A DNA stretch of 64,000 nt from Christiangramia forsetii KT0803 (GTDB lineage Bacteria > Bacteroidota > Bacteroidia > Flavobacteriales > Flavobacteriaceae), in the NCBI RefSeq assembly GCF_000060345.1, contig NC_008571.1:558001-622000 (forward strand), in the 5' to 3' direction. Positions 50,538-60,174 of the stretch are shown one piece after another; positions within the stretch are counted from its first letter, which is position 1, and each line of letters starts with the position of its first letter. A program made the position numbers and the translations under genes. A model generated the notes under the pieces. It saw only the letters and a program-made list of their open reading frames with translations, searched no databases and was not told where the DNA came from.

Positions 50538-51401
50538 ATGAGCGAAGCGAAAGAATCTGACTGGCTATATGAGATAACTCCTAAGCGCAAGCTGATAGAG
50601 CTCAATTTTAAAGAGATCTGGCGATATCGTGATTTGCTAATTCTTTTTGTAAAGCGTAATATAGTTACCGTTTATAAGCAGACCATTCTTGGACCTTTAT
50701 GGTATTTTATACAACCCATGTTTACGGCAATAACATTTACGCTGGTTTTTAATAATATTGCAAATATTCCAACGGGGGATGTCCCTCCATTTCTTTTTAA
50801 CCTGGCAGGAATTACTGCGTGGAATTATTTTAGCCAGTGCTTTACGGGTACCTCCGATACTTTTAGGGCAAATGCAGGTATTTTTGGAAAAGTCTATTTC
50901 CCGAGAGTTATTATGCCGTTATCTAACGTGATCACCAACCTTTTTAAGTTCGGAATTCAGATGGGGGTATTAATTGTAGTCTATTTATATGTGATCTGGA
51001 GTGGGACAGATATAAGCCCTAACTCAAATCTGTTCTTGTTTCCGGTATATGTACTAATGATGGCTTTATTAGGATTGGGACTAGGGATGACTATTTCTGC
51101 CCTTACTACTAAATACCGGGATTTATCTGTTTTAGTAGGATTTGCCACTTCTTTACTGGTGTATTTTTCTGCGGTGCCTTACCCATTAAGTGAAGTTTCC
51201 GAGAAAATGCCAGAATGGGACTGGGTGGTAAAATATAATCCTTTAACCCAGATCATTGAAGGCTTTCGATATATGATCCTGGATACCGGGATATTTACCT
51301 GGTCGGGTTTCTTTTATACGCTCACCTTATCAATTGTTTTATTTCTTTTTGGTCTGGTGATATTTAATAGGACTGAAAAGAATTTTATAGACACGGTTTA
51401 A
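50538..51401 (+). CDS. wzm: ABC-2 type polysaccharide exporter permease (Wzm-like)
   Basis: A 287-residue permease with six spans (about 55-75, 85-110, 130-155, 165-190, 200-220 and 255-275). Conserved segments are LFVKRNIVTVYKQTILGPLWYFIQP near the start and KYNPLTQIIEGFRYMIL near the end, typical of O-antigen/capsule exporters. It should partner the ATPase at 54243, though several modification genes lie between the two. A heptamer array begins at its stop codon. Confidence 0.92.
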   Translation: MSEAKESDWLYEITPKRKLIELNFKEIWRYRDLLILFVKRNIVTVYKQTILGPLWYFIQPMFTAITFTLVFNNIANIPTGDVPPFLFNLAGITAWNYFSQCFTGTSDTFRANAGIFGKVYFPRVIMPLSNVITNLFKFGIQMGVLIVVYLYVIWSGTDISPNSNLFLFPVYVLMMALLGLGLGMTISALTTKYRDLSVLVGFATSLLVYFSAVPYPLSEVSEKMPEWDWVVKYNPLTQIIEGFRYMILDTGIFTWSGFFYTLTLSIVLFLFGLVIFNRTEKNFIDTV

Positions 51402-51469
51402 GAGTGAAGAGTGAAGAGTGAGGAGTGAGGAGTGAGGAGTGAAAGAGTGAGGAGTGAAGGGTGAAGAGT
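51401..51469. repeat. Heptamer array, units AGAGTGA and GGAGTGA
   Basis: About ten degenerate units directly after the wzm stop, in the sense orientation. The 51470-51548 spacer that follows contains further degenerate ACTAACA/ACTGATA-like words and no gene start that I would trust. Confidence 0.9.
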
Positions 51470-51548
51470 CGGAATTCTTGAGAAATTGAATTTATTATTT
51501 AGACCACTAACAACATACTGTAAACCACGAATAACTGATAATAGACAA

Positions 51549-52382
51549 ATGCCCGGAACAAAAAAAATACCTCTTTTCTGGTGGAGTGAAACCCGTTTAA
51601 TGGGTAAAAAAAGGGAGAATTATGGAGATTTGTTATCTAAATATATTGTCGAAAAAATATCGGAAAGGGAGGCTAATTGGGTTCATCCAAAAAAACAAGC
51701 CTGGTACAAACTCAACAAATCCCATTATCTTGCCATAGGAAGTATTCTGGCCCAGGCGACCAGCGATAGTATAGTGTGGGGTAGTGGTATTGTGGATCGA
51801 AAGCATAAAATTGCAAATTCAAGGTTTTATGCGGTCAGAGGACCGGAAACCAGAAAATATTTAATAGAACAGGGGTTGGACTGCCCGGAGGTATATGGAG
51901 ATCCCGCAATTTTGTTGCCAGATCTTTACTCTCCCAGGATTGAAAAAGAGTATAAATTAGGTATCATCCCACATTATGTGGATTTTGAAAAAATCTCAGC
52001 AAAATATCAAAATGTGGAAGGAGTTAGAGTAATTAATATGATGACGCTGGATGTTGAAAATACAACCGATGAAATTCTGACCTGTAGTAAGATCATTTCA
52101 TCTTCACTACATGGAGTCATTGTGCCTCATGCTTTTGGAATTCCTGCTTTATGGATGCAGTTCTCTGATGCTGTTTTTGGTGATAATATTAAATATAAAG
52201 ACTATTTTAGGTCTGTAGGTATAGAAGATTATGATATACCATATGATCACGACGGGATAAGTATAGAAAAAATGTTAGGCTTTTTTATAAAAAATAGAAC
52301 TTTACCGGCTAACAATCGAATAAAAGAATTGCAAAAGGGACTTTTGGAGCATTGTCCATTCAAGAAAGGCGAATTAGTGTAG
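51549..52382 (+). CDS. Polysaccharide pyruvyl transferase family protein
   Basis: With ATG 51549 the product is 277 residues and begins MPGTKKIPLFWWSETRL, then GDLLSKYIVEKISER. Typical family segments are HYLAIGSILAQATSDSIVWGSG (about 55-76), FYAVRGPETRKYL (about 88), YGDPAILLPDLY and SSLHGVIVPHAFGIPALWM (about 197-215). It would transfer pyruvate from PEP to a sugar of the glycan as a ketal. An upstream in-frame start at 51486 reads through degenerate heptamer words and is unlikely. The next gene starts 5 bp downstream. Confidence 0.85.
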   Translation: MPGTKKIPLFWWSETRLMGKKRENYGDLLSKYIVEKISEREANWVHPKKQAWYKLNKSHYLAIGSILAQATSDSIVWGSGIVDRKHKIANSRFYAVRGPETRKYLIEQGLDCPEVYGDPAILLPDLYSPRIEKEYKLGIIPHYVDFEKISAKYQNVEGVRVINMMTLDVENTTDEILTCSKIISSSLHGVIVPHAFGIPALWMQFSDAVFGDNIKYKDYFRSVGIEDYDIPYDHDGISIEKMLGFFIKNRTLPANNRIKELQKGLLEHCPFKKGELV

Positions 52383-52387
52383 AACCT

Positions 52388-53239
52388 ATGGACGAGATCT
52401 CAGAAAAAAATAAAGAAAAGAACCGGCAGCATTATAATAAACTCTATGCCGATTATTCTATTCGGAATATTTTGATCTGGTTAAAAGACCTGGATGGATT
52501 TCTGAAAGGAGCATCTTCCACAGAAACCAGCTGGCATGCTCTTTATCAAGATGGTTTCAAAGATAGACTTGAGGGTAAGATGGTAATGGAAATGGGATGT
52601 GGTGATTGTGTAAATGCGGCTATTATGGCAGGACTTGGGGCAAAGGTATATGCCAATGATATTGCGGAGGCAAGTGGAGAGATTATCCAAAAACTGAACA
52701 ATTCCTGGAACTTTAAATATCCAATAAAATTTATAGCCGGAGATTTTCTTAATAATGAGCTTGAGTCCGAAAATTTTGATTTTGTGATAGGAAAAGCTTT
52801 TCTACACCATTTAACTCTCCCAGAAGAAAAGGATTTTTTGAGAGAAACTACCCGGCTTTTAAAGGAAAATGGAGAGGCGAGATTTTTCGAACCTGCCGTA
52901 AATTCCAGGATACTTGATGAAATTAGATGGCATATTCCGGTTAAGGGTAGGCCTTCAAAATTTCACGGAAAGGAATTTGCGGAATGGAAAGAAAATGATC
53001 CACATCCAGATAGAAGTTTTAGTTCCTCGCATTTTAGAAAGGCAGGAGCAGTTTTTTTTGAACAAATAAATATAATTCCTGTAGGGACACTTGAAAGATT
53101 TAATCGGTTAATACCCCGGGGAAATCGTAACATAAAATTTCGGAAATGGGCTTTAAAGGCCGAAAAAAAACTTCCATTCTTTTTAAATGAATATTTAACC
53201 AGAAGTCAGTTGATCGTTTATAAAAAACCGATTCGGTAA
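52388..53239 (+). CDS. Class I SAM-dependent methyltransferase
   Basis: The product (283 residues from ATG 52388) has a SAM-binding motif MVMEMGCGDCVNAAIMAGLGA (about 64-84), acidic YANDIAE and motif FDFVIGKAFLHHLTLPEE (about 130-147). A C-terminal basic region follows. It probably methylates a sugar or lipid-linked intermediate of the surface polysaccharide, since it lies between the pyruvyl transferase and FkbM-like genes. An in-frame TTG at 52352 overlaps the upstream gene and is less likely. Confidence 0.85.
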   Translation: MDEISEKNKEKNRQHYNKLYADYSIRNILIWLKDLDGFLKGASSTETSWHALYQDGFKDRLEGKMVMEMGCGDCVNAAIMAGLGAKVYANDIAEASGEIIQKLNNSWNFKYPIKFIAGDFLNNELESENFDFVIGKAFLHHLTLPEEKDFLRETTRLLKENGEARFFEPAVNSRILDEIRWHIPVKGRPSKFHGKEFAEWKENDPHPDRSFSSSHFRKAGAVFFEQINIIPVGTLERFNRLIPRGNRNIKFRKWALKAEKKLPFFLNEYLTRSQLIVYKKPIR

Positions 53240-53271
53240 AACTTTTGAAAGTTTCGAAATAAATAAACTGA

Positions 53272-54063
53272 ATGAACTATAAGAAATTCATTAAAAAGTC
53301 TAAAAACTTTCTTTTAACCCGTATCTGCCCAAAACCCTCTAAAGAACAGATCGAAGCTTTTGTTAGGTCTTTAAGACCGGTAGAGACAGATAAGCCTCTA
53401 ATGAGGTTAGGAGGGGTCAGGGATGGCGGTTATCTTATTCCAGACGATGTTTCTAATATTAAAGCATGTTTTTCACCCGGCGTAGGTAGAACTAGCAACT
53501 TTGAGTTGGCTTGTGCCAATCTGGGTATGGAAATTTATATGGCAGACGCCTCTGTTAATTCTCCAGTAATAGATGATGATCGTTTCAACTTTTTGAAAAA
53601 ATTTATAGGAGCAAAAAATAGACGAAATTTTATAACACTAGAAAACTGGCTACGCTCCACTGATATTCCTGAAGAATCTGACCTTCTACTTCAGATGGAT
53701 GTGGAAGGCTATGAATATGAAATTTTGAAAAATATCAATGCTGAGATTTTGGGGCGATTTAGAATTATTGTCATTGAGTTTCATAGATTAACCTCTATAG
53801 AGTATCCATATCATTTCCATTATATAAAAAGTGCTTTTGATAAGTTACTTAAAGATCATAAATGTGTTCACATCCATCCCAATAATTGTTGCGAGTTTAG
53901 AAATATTGAAGGGGTAGAGGTGCCCGGAGCGGCTGAATTTACCTTTTTGCGAAAGGATAGAATAAATAATGAAGGAGCAGTAACCTCGTTGCCTCACCCA
54001 TTAGACAGAGATAATGTTAAGGCTTTTAAAAGTATTAATCTGCCTGAATTCTGGTACAAATGA
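53272..54063 (+). CDS. FkbM family methyltransferase
   Basis: A 263-residue methyltransferase. The SAM-related segment is around KACFSPGVGRTSNFELACA (about 63-82), and the FkbM acidic motif is LLLQMDVEGYEYEILKNI (about 139-156), followed by IIVIEFHRLTS. FkbM proteins O-methylate sugars or polyketides. Its place in the cluster suggests glycan methylation. It is followed by a 179-bp gap in which I find no gene; the gap is A+T-rich and might hold a secondary promoter. Confidence 0.8.
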   Translation: MNYKKFIKKSKNFLLTRICPKPSKEQIEAFVRSLRPVETDKPLMRLGGVRDGGYLIPDDVSNIKACFSPGVGRTSNFELACANLGMEIYMADASVNSPVIDDDRFNFLKKFIGAKNRRNFITLENWLRSTDIPEESDLLLQMDVEGYEYEILKNINAEILGRFRIIVIEFHRLTSIEYPYHFHYIKSAFDKLLKDHKCVHIHPNNCCEFRNIEGVEVPGAAEFTFLRKDRINNEGAVTSLPHPLDRDNVKAFKSINLPEFWYK

Positions 54064-54242
54064 ATCTTTTTAAAAGCTAATTGTCCTTTAGCTTGTTACC
54101 GGCAAAATGCTTTTAAATAGATTCATTATTTTTAACACCTAAACCCTATTTTTATCGATATATTGAAATTATTTCAAAAATATAAATGTCTTGAGAAATA
54201 AGGTTCCACCACAATATAGAAGATTATTACACTATTGATATT

Positions 54243-55529
54243 ATGAATATAATTTTAAAGGCTGAAAATATTTCCAAGCAATATCGCCTTGGTACTGTAG
54301 GTACCGGAACCCTGGGAGACGATCTTAAGAGATGGTGGTATGGTGTGAGGGGTAAAGAAGATCCTTTTTTAAAGGTTGGGGCGATTAATGAGCGCAGCAG
54401 CATGGCATCTGAAGATTATGTCTGGGCACTCCGGGACATTAATTTTGAAGTAAATCAGGGAGAAGTACTGGGGATCATTGGTAAAAACGGCGCTGGAAAA
54501 TCTACCTTGCTTAAACTCCTTTCCAGGGTGACCTCACCCACTACAGGAAGTATAAGAACGAAAGGCCGTATTGCTTCTCTTTTAGAGATAGGAACAGGTT
54601 TTCATCCAGAACTTACCGGTAGAGAGAATATATTTATGAATGGAGCAGTGTTGGGAATGAGTAGGATGGAGATCAAAAATAAACTGGAAGAGATCATCGC
54701 TTTCTCCGGTTGCGAAAAATATATAGATACCCCGGTGAAACGTTATAGTAGCGGGATGACCGTAAGACTGGGTTTTGCCGTAGCAGCCCATTTAGAACCG
54801 GAAATTTTAGTGGTAGATGAGGTGCTGGCGGTAGGAGATGCCGAATTCCAGAAAAAAGCAATTGGCAAGATGCAGGACCTTTCTACAGGTGAAGGCAGGA
54901 CGGTGTTGTTTGTAAGCCATAATATGGCTAGTATCAGTAGCTTGTGTAATAGATTACTTGTGTTGAATAAAGGAGAAATATCTTATAATGGGGATCCTTA
55001 CGAGGGAATCAATAATTACCTAAATGCCTATAATCCTAATAAAGAAATATCATTAAGAGAAACTGATAGAAGAAAAGGAAAGGGAGAGGTGAAAATAGTA
55101 GATATTCATTTTCTTGATAAAAAAGATAATAAGATAAGTATACTAAGAACAGGACAGCAAGTTACATTCAGAATCTTTTTTGAAAATCCTCAGAAACTTT
55201 CTTTTCAAAAGTGCAGATTAAGTTTAGCAATTGTAAAAGATGGCAAAACCTTTATCCTACTTTCAACTGAAGTGGGAACTAATCAATATTTTAAAATAAT
55301 TGGAGATGGTTATATCAATTTTAAAATTAATAAATTTCCTTTAACGAAATCTAATTACAAATTGGATTTATATCTTGAGACTGACGGAGAAATACAAGAT
55401 TGGATAGAAGAGGGTTCTGAAATTATTGTTGAAGATGATTCTTTTTACGCCAATGGAATAAATTATCCTAGAGGCTGGCATGGTAAAACTGTTCTAATCA
55501 ATTATTCTTCATCTATTAATACAATATAA
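54243..55529 (+). CDS. wzt: Polysaccharide ABC exporter ATPase (Wzt-like)
   Basis: A 428-residue ATPase with an extra C-terminal carbohydrate-binding domain. Walker A is GKNGAGKSTLLKLLS (about 80-94), the Q-loop region SLLEIGTGFHPELTGRENI is characteristic of Wzt/TagH, the signature is YSSGMTVRLGFAVA (about 167-180) and Walker B LVVDEVLAVGDAEFQ (about 190-204). The C-terminal half (about 275-428) is beta-rich and resembles the domain that reads the capped chain end. It should pair with Wzm at 50538. Confidence 0.93.
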   Translation: MNIILKAENISKQYRLGTVGTGTLGDDLKRWWYGVRGKEDPFLKVGAINERSSMASEDYVWALRDINFEVNQGEVLGIIGKNGAGKSTLLKLLSRVTSPTTGSIRTKGRIASLLEIGTGFHPELTGRENIFMNGAVLGMSRMEIKNKLEEIIAFSGCEKYIDTPVKRYSSGMTVRLGFAVAAHLEPEILVVDEVLAVGDAEFQKKAIGKMQDLSTGEGRTVLFVSHNMASISSLCNRLLVLNKGEISYNGDPYEGINNYLNAYNPNKEISLRETDRRKGKGEVKIVDIHFLDKKDNKISILRTGQQVTFRIFFENPQKLSFQKCRLSLAIVKDGKTFILLSTEVGTNQYFKIIGDGYINFKINKFPLTKSNYKLDLYLETDGEIQDWIEEGSEIIVEDDSFYANGINYPRGWHGKTVLINYSSSINTI

Positions 55530-55533
55530 TTTA

Positions 55534-56370
55534 ATGTTGGAAACATTGGTAAAAAAAATTACATGTCGGCTATTTACAAATAATAAACGGAAAGATAAAT
55601 TTTTGAGATTTTTATTTCGAAGTCTTGATAGAGATCCTTTGACTTTTGCGTATAATAATATTGGTATTTTAAACTATCAAAACGATATTATTAGTGGAGA
55701 AAGGAACTTAATTCATAATATACTGCCTGAATATTTTTCTAAAAAAGAGACTAATATTCTATTTGACGTTGGTGCAAATTCAGGGAGTTACAGCCAAAAT
55801 TTAGCTCAAGCATTTCCGAATTCTACTATTTATTCTTTCGAGCCAAACAAAAATTCTTATAAAAAATTAAAACATAACATTGCTAATTATAGACAGATTA
55901 AATGTTTTCAAATTGGTTTTGGTAATGAAAAAGTAACTAAGACACTCTATACTTATTCAGATGAATTGGATAGTGAGCATGCAAGTATTTATAAAGATGT
56001 TTTCAAAGATATTCATACAACTAATAAACTCAAATCTATTCTAATAGAACTGATTTGTTTGGATGACTTTTGTCGGGATCATAACATAAATTTTATTGAT
56101 TTTTTGAAAATAGACACTGAAGGCAATGAGATTGAAGTACTAAAAGGGGGGCAAAATATGATTAAAGAAGGTAAAATTAAAATTATCCAATTTGAATTTA
56201 ATGAGATGAATATTATTTCCCGAGTATTTCTTAAAGATTTTTATAATTTACTTAGCGAATATAAAATTTATAGATTAATGGAAAATCATATTGATCCAAT
56301 AATTAATTACAATTCTGTAAATGAAATTTTTAAATTTCAAAATCTGTTAGCAATTCATAAAAATGTTTGA
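55534..56370 (+). CDS. FkbM family methyltransferase
   Basis: A 278-residue protein. SAM motif NILFDVGANSGSYSQNLAQAF (about 71-91), acidic YSFEPNKNS, then FkbM motif FLKIDTEGNEIEVLKGGQ (about 190-207) and IIQFEFNEMN. It starts 4 bp after the Wzt stop and overlaps the next gene by 8 bp. The gene and its neighbours to about 58.2 kb are very A+T-rich compared with the rest of the window, suggesting recent transfer. Confidence 0.85.
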   Translation: MLETLVKKITCRLFTNNKRKDKFLRFLFRSLDRDPLTFAYNNIGILNYQNDIISGERNLIHNILPEYFSKKETNILFDVGANSGSYSQNLAQAFPNSTIYSFEPNKNSYKKLKHNIANYRQIKCFQIGFGNEKVTKTLYTYSDELDSEHASIYKDVFKDIHTTNKLKSILIELICLDDFCRDHNINFIDFLKIDTEGNEIEVLKGGQNMIKEGKIKIIQFEFNEMNIISRVFLKDFYNLLSEYKIYRLMENHIDPIINYNSVNEIFKFQNLLAIHKNV

Positions 56371-57304
56371 AACTCCAATTTTATTTATTGTTTTTAATCG
56401 TCCTGATGTTACAGTTAGAGTTTTCAAAGAGATTAAAAAACAAAAACCAAAATTTTTGTTTATTGCAGCTGATGGGCCACGAGTAGGTTTTGAAGATGAT
56501 ATTGATAAATGCAGAAAAGTGAGAGAGATAGTTTTGAATAGTGTAGATTGGGATTGTGAGATAAAAACTTTATTCAGGAACAAGAATTTAGGATGCGGTA
56601 AAGCTGTTTCTGGAGCAATAGACTGGTTTTTTGAGAATGTCGAGATGGGTATCATCTTGGAAGATGATTGCTTACCAAATCATAGTTTTTTTGGTTTTTG
56701 TAAAATATTATTGGAGAGGTATAAGCATGAAGATCAAGTCTATGCCATTAGTGGTAATAATTTTCAAGATGGTATTCAAAGAGGAGAGGCGTCTTATTAC
56801 TTTTCAAATTATGGATTTATATGGGGTTGGGCTACCTGGCGAAGAGCTTGGAATAGATATGACTATAAATTGAAGGATTTAGATAAATTTAAAAAGCAAA
56901 AATTAATCAAGAGGATAGATAAGAGAAGAAATTTTCAATCTTATTGGTATCAAATTTTTGATGAAGTTTATCAAAATAAAATTGATACTTGGGATTATCA
57001 ATGGTTATTTGCAATCTGGTATAATAAGGGAATGGTAGCTTTGCCAAATGTGAATCTAGTTTCCAATATTGGATTCGGTGAAGAAGCGACCCACACTATT
57101 GATTATACTCCTCTTTCAAAAGTTCCCACAAAGAATGTTGGATTAATAAGGCATCCTAAAAACATTGAGGTAAATAAAAAAGCTGATAAATATCTTACAG
57201 AAAAAGTATACGGAATTATAGAACAAAACAATATTCTTATTAGAAGATTTATACCAGATATCATTAAAAAGTTGATAGCAAAATTATTAAAAATTACGAG
57301 ATAA
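56363..57304 (+). CDS. GT-A fold glycosyltransferase (GT2/HlpA-like)
   Basis: A 313-residue glycosyltransferase starting TPILFIVFNRPDVTVRVFK, typical of a nucleotide-diphospho-sugar transferase with the GT-A fold. The metal-binding acidic cluster is MGIILEDDCLPNHSFF (about 92-107), and the acceptor side contains WGWATWRRAWNRYD (about 152-165). The sugar donor cannot be told. The overlap with the FkbM gene and the shared A+T bias place it in the same transferred block. Confidence 0.85.
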   Translation: MFETPILFIVFNRPDVTVRVFKEIKKQKPKFLFIAADGPRVGFEDDIDKCRKVREIVLNSVDWDCEIKTLFRNKNLGCGKAVSGAIDWFFENVEMGIILEDDCLPNHSFFGFCKILLERYKHEDQVYAISGNNFQDGIQRGEASYYFSNYGFIWGWATWRRAWNRYDYKLKDLDKFKKQKLIKRIDKRRNFQSYWYQIFDEVYQNKIDTWDYQWLFAIWYNKGMVALPNVNLVSNIGFGEEATHTIDYTPLSKVPTKNVGLIRHPKNIEVNKKADKYLTEKVYGIIEQNNILIRRFIPDIIKKLIAKLLKITR

Positions 57305-57326
57305 TTTTTTCAAATTTATATGTATC

Positions 57327-58259
57327 ATGATGCTTAAAAAATTTAAAAAAGCTTTTCAGAACCTTGTTTTTAGTAATATACAGATAGTTGATTCTAATTG
57401 TAGCCAAACTAAAATTTTGCTTTCTAATAGTTTAATCCAAAACGGTAAAATTTGGTCATCATTATTAAAAGAAAAAAATATAAAAACCTTGAGCGATGCT
57501 GAGTTTAAGGTTTTTTCTCAGTGGGGAGACGATGGAATCATTCAATATCTTATTAACTATCTTTCAATTGAAAATAAAACATTTGTAGAGTTTGGGGTTG
57601 AGGATTATCAGGAAGCTAATACAAGGTTTTTATTAATTAATGATAATTGGTCTGGTTTAGTTATGGACGGTAGCCAACAAAATATTTCTAAAATCAGGCA
57701 GGATGAAATATTTTGGAAACATGATTTGAGGATCAAAGCTGGCTTTATAACCGCTGAGAATATCAATGAATTAATCAAAGAGGAAGGTATCCAAGGTGAA
57801 ATTGGGTTATTGCATATTGATATTGATGGGAATGATTACTGGATCTGGAAAGCTTTAGAGGTTGTAGATCCTATTATAATGATTGTTGAATATAACAGTG
57901 TATTTGGTAGTGAGAGAGCTATTACTGTTCCTTATTCAGATGATTTTTATAGATTTAAAGCACATTATAGTGGTTTATATGCAGGTGCTTCTTTAAAAGC
58001 TTTATGCGATCTAGGACAAATGAAAGGATATGATTTTATTGGTAGTAATAGTGCCGGTAACAATGCATATTTTGTAAAAAAAGGATTTTGTAAGGATTTA
58101 AAAATTTTGAATTCTGAAACTGGATATATAGAATCTAGATTTCGAGAGTCTAGAGATGCAAACGGGAATTTAAATTATAAAAGAGCAGGAGACAGAATTG
58201 AGGTAATAAGGGATTTGCCCATTTATAATACAGAAACTAACCAGATAGAAAAAATATAA
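57327..58259 (+). CDS. FkbM-like methyltransferase-domain protein
   Basis: A 310-residue protein with FSQWGDDGIIQYLINYL (about 54-70) and FVEFGVEDYQEANTRFLLIN (about 80-99). IGLLHIDIDGNDYWIWKAL (about 163-181) is placed where FkbM enzymes have D-x-EG; here it reads D-I-D-G. The change in the acidic motif means activity is uncertain. The next gene starts within its stop codon (one-base overlap). It is the third FkbM-like gene in the cluster. Confidence 0.7.
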   Translation: MMLKKFKKAFQNLVFSNIQIVDSNCSQTKILLSNSLIQNGKIWSSLLKEKNIKTLSDAEFKVFSQWGDDGIIQYLINYLSIENKTFVEFGVEDYQEANTRFLLINDNWSGLVMDGSQQNISKIRQDEIFWKHDLRIKAGFITAENINELIKEEGIQGEIGLLHIDIDGNDYWIWKALEVVDPIIMIVEYNSVFGSERAITVPYSDDFYRFKAHYSGLYAGASLKALCDLGQMKGYDFIGSNSAGNNAYFVKKGFCKDLKILNSETGYIESRFRESRDANGNLNYKRAGDRIEVIRDLPIYNTETNQIEKI

Positions 58260-59353
58260 TGGGAGAATTAAAATACCCGGTTTACCAGCCCAGTTTAAAT
58301 GGTAATGAGAAAAAATATGTGAATGAATGTTTAGATTCTACCTGGATCTCGGGTAAAGGTAAGTTTATTGACAAATTTGAAAAGGATTTTGCAAAATACA
58401 TAGGTTCTAATCATGCAACCGGAGTTTGCAATGGCACAGTAGCCTTGCATCTTGCTCTTGAAGCACTGGGCATAGGAGAAGGGGATGAAGTAATTGTGCC
58501 TACGCTTACTTATGTCGCCTCAGTAAATGCTATAACCTACACCGGTGCAAAACCTGTTTTTGTTGATTCTTTAGAAACAACCTGGCAAATTGATCCTGAA
58601 GATGTTATAGCTAAAATCACCTCTAAAACCAAAGCTGTTTTATGCGTTCACTTATATGGTCACCCCTGTGAGATGGAGAGACTTGTAAAGGTATGTAATG
58701 AGTACAGCTTGTTCCTAATTGAAGATTGTGCAGAAGCTATAGGCTCGAAATATAAAGGTAAGCATGTTGGGGTTTTTGGAGATGTTGCAACATTTAGCTT
58801 TTATGGAAATAAAACTATTACAACAGGCGAAGGGGGAATGGTGGTTACCAATGACAAAACTTTATACGATAGACTTGTTCATTTAAAAGGTCAGGGTCTT
58901 GCTAAATATAGGGAATACTGGCATGATGCCATTGGTTATAATTATCGGATGACGAATATTTGTGCTGCTATCGGTTTGGCGCAATTGGAACAAATTGATA
59001 ATATCCTGAAAAAAAAGAAACAAATTGCTGGCTGGTATAAATACGGTTTTGAGGATTCTGGGTTTATTCTACAGGAAAAAGCTGAGGAATGCGAGAATTC
59101 TTTTTGGATGTGTACTATCTTAATACCCCACGGATTGGACCGAGAAGCGTTAAAGGAATTTTTAATTAATCATGGAGTTGAGACACGTCCAATGTTTTAT
59201 CCGGTACATACCATGCCAATTTATTCTCAAAAATATGAAAAACACCAGATTGCTGAAAATTTAGCAAGAAGAGGAATTAATTTACCAAGTTACCCTGGTT
59301 TGAGTAAAGAAAATGTAAAGGAAATTATTGATCTTCTTAAGATTTTTAAATGA
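58259..59353 (+). CDS. DegT/DnrJ/EryC1/StrS aminotransferase (GDP-perosamine synthase-like)
   Basis: A 364-residue PLP enzyme of the sugar aminotransferase family. The PLP lysine lies in FSFYGNKTITTGEGGMV (about residue 183), the catalytic Asp in LIEDCAEAIGSKYKGKHVGVFGD, and the N-terminus has GSNHATGVCNGTVALHLALEALG. The pattern fits GDP-4-keto-6-deoxymannose 4-aminotransferase (perosamine synthase). With Gmd at 61362 making the 4-keto substrate and a formyltransferase next to it, a GDP-N-formylperosamine route is the simplest reading. Confidence 0.88.
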   Translation: MGELKYPVYQPSLNGNEKKYVNECLDSTWISGKGKFIDKFEKDFAKYIGSNHATGVCNGTVALHLALEALGIGEGDEVIVPTLTYVASVNAITYTGAKPVFVDSLETTWQIDPEDVIAKITSKTKAVLCVHLYGHPCEMERLVKVCNEYSLFLIEDCAEAIGSKYKGKHVGVFGDVATFSFYGNKTITTGEGGMVVTNDKTLYDRLVHLKGQGLAKYREYWHDAIGYNYRMTNICAAIGLAQLEQIDNILKKKKQIAGWYKYGFEDSGFILQEKAEECENSFWMCTILIPHGLDREALKEFLINHGVETRPMFYPVHTMPIYSQKYEKHQIAENLARRGINLPSYPGLSKENVKEIIDLLKIFK

Positions 59354-59354
59354 T

Positions 59355-60086
59355 ATGAGGGTAGTATTATGTGGATATAATTGGATTGGGTGTAAAGTAT
59401 TAAAAGAGCTACTGAACTTAAATTATGAGGTTTTTGTATATACTCATGAGAATCCCCCACACATTAATAGTCTTCTTCAATTATGCGAAAAATTAAATAT
59501 AAATTGTACTACAGAAAAAATAGCACTTACCAATTTACCGTTTAAACCTAATTTAATTTGCAGCATTTATTATAGATATATCATTGAAGAAAATGTAATT
59601 GCGGCTGTAGATGGAAAAATTTTTAACTTACATCCATCACTACTCCCAAAATATAGAGGTTGTAGTAGTATTACCTGGGCGATGATTAATAATGAAAAAA
59701 AAGTTGGTTTTACTTTTCATTATATAGATAGTGGTATTGATAGTGGAAATATTATTCTTCAAAAAGAAATACTAATTGAAGAATGGGATACTCAAATCAC
59801 ACTTTATCACAGAATAATGTTCAGAGCTGCAGAATATTTTAAAGAAGTAATTAATGCAGTTTTAGACGGCGATAAAGGTATTTCTCAAAATAATTCGTTG
59901 GAATATTATAAAAGAGGATGTCCTTTTGACGGAGAAATTAATCCCGAATGGTCAGAGGATAAAATTGAAAGATTTATTAGAGCCATGAATTACCCTCCTT
60001 TACCTTATGCAACATTTAAAGGTTATATCATAAAATCAATTAATGACTACAAATTGATTATCGAAAATTTAAAAAGAGATAGATAG
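59355..60086 (+). CDS. Sugar N-formyltransferase (methionyl-tRNA formyltransferase-like)
   Basis: A 243-residue formyltransferase. With ATG 59355 it starts MRVVLCGYNWIGCKVLKELL. The N10-formyl-THF catalytic triad is visible as Asn and His in KIFNLHPSLLPKYRGCSSI (about 92-110) and the Asp in HYIDSGIDSGNIILQKEI (about 124-141). The size and position next to a perosamine-synthase-like gene fit enzymes that formylate the 4-amino group of perosamine or a similar sugar (VioF/WbkC type). No OB-fold tRNA-binding domain is present, which argues against Fmt. Confidence 0.85.
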   Translation: MRVVLCGYNWIGCKVLKELLNLNYEVFVYTHENPPHINSLLQLCEKLNINCTTEKIALTNLPFKPNLICSIYYRYIIEENVIAAVDGKIFNLHPSLLPKYRGCSSITWAMINNEKKVGFTFHYIDSGIDSGNIILQKEILIEEWDTQITLYHRIMFRAAEYFKEVINAVLDGDKGISQNNSLEYYKRGCPFDGEINPEWSEDKIERFIRAMNYPPLPYATFKGYIIKSINDYKLIIENLKRDR

Positions 60087-60174
60087 TGGAAATTATACGT
60101 CTCATTTTTCAATCGTATTAATATTTATATTAAAAATTTCCGATAAAAAATTAATCTTTTAGTATAATGATAAA

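Noticed and set aside
54064-54242. Insertion remnant or small RNA between the FkbM and wzt genes
   Set aside because: No inverted repeat, promoter pair or frame strong enough to support it; left as plain intergenic sequence.
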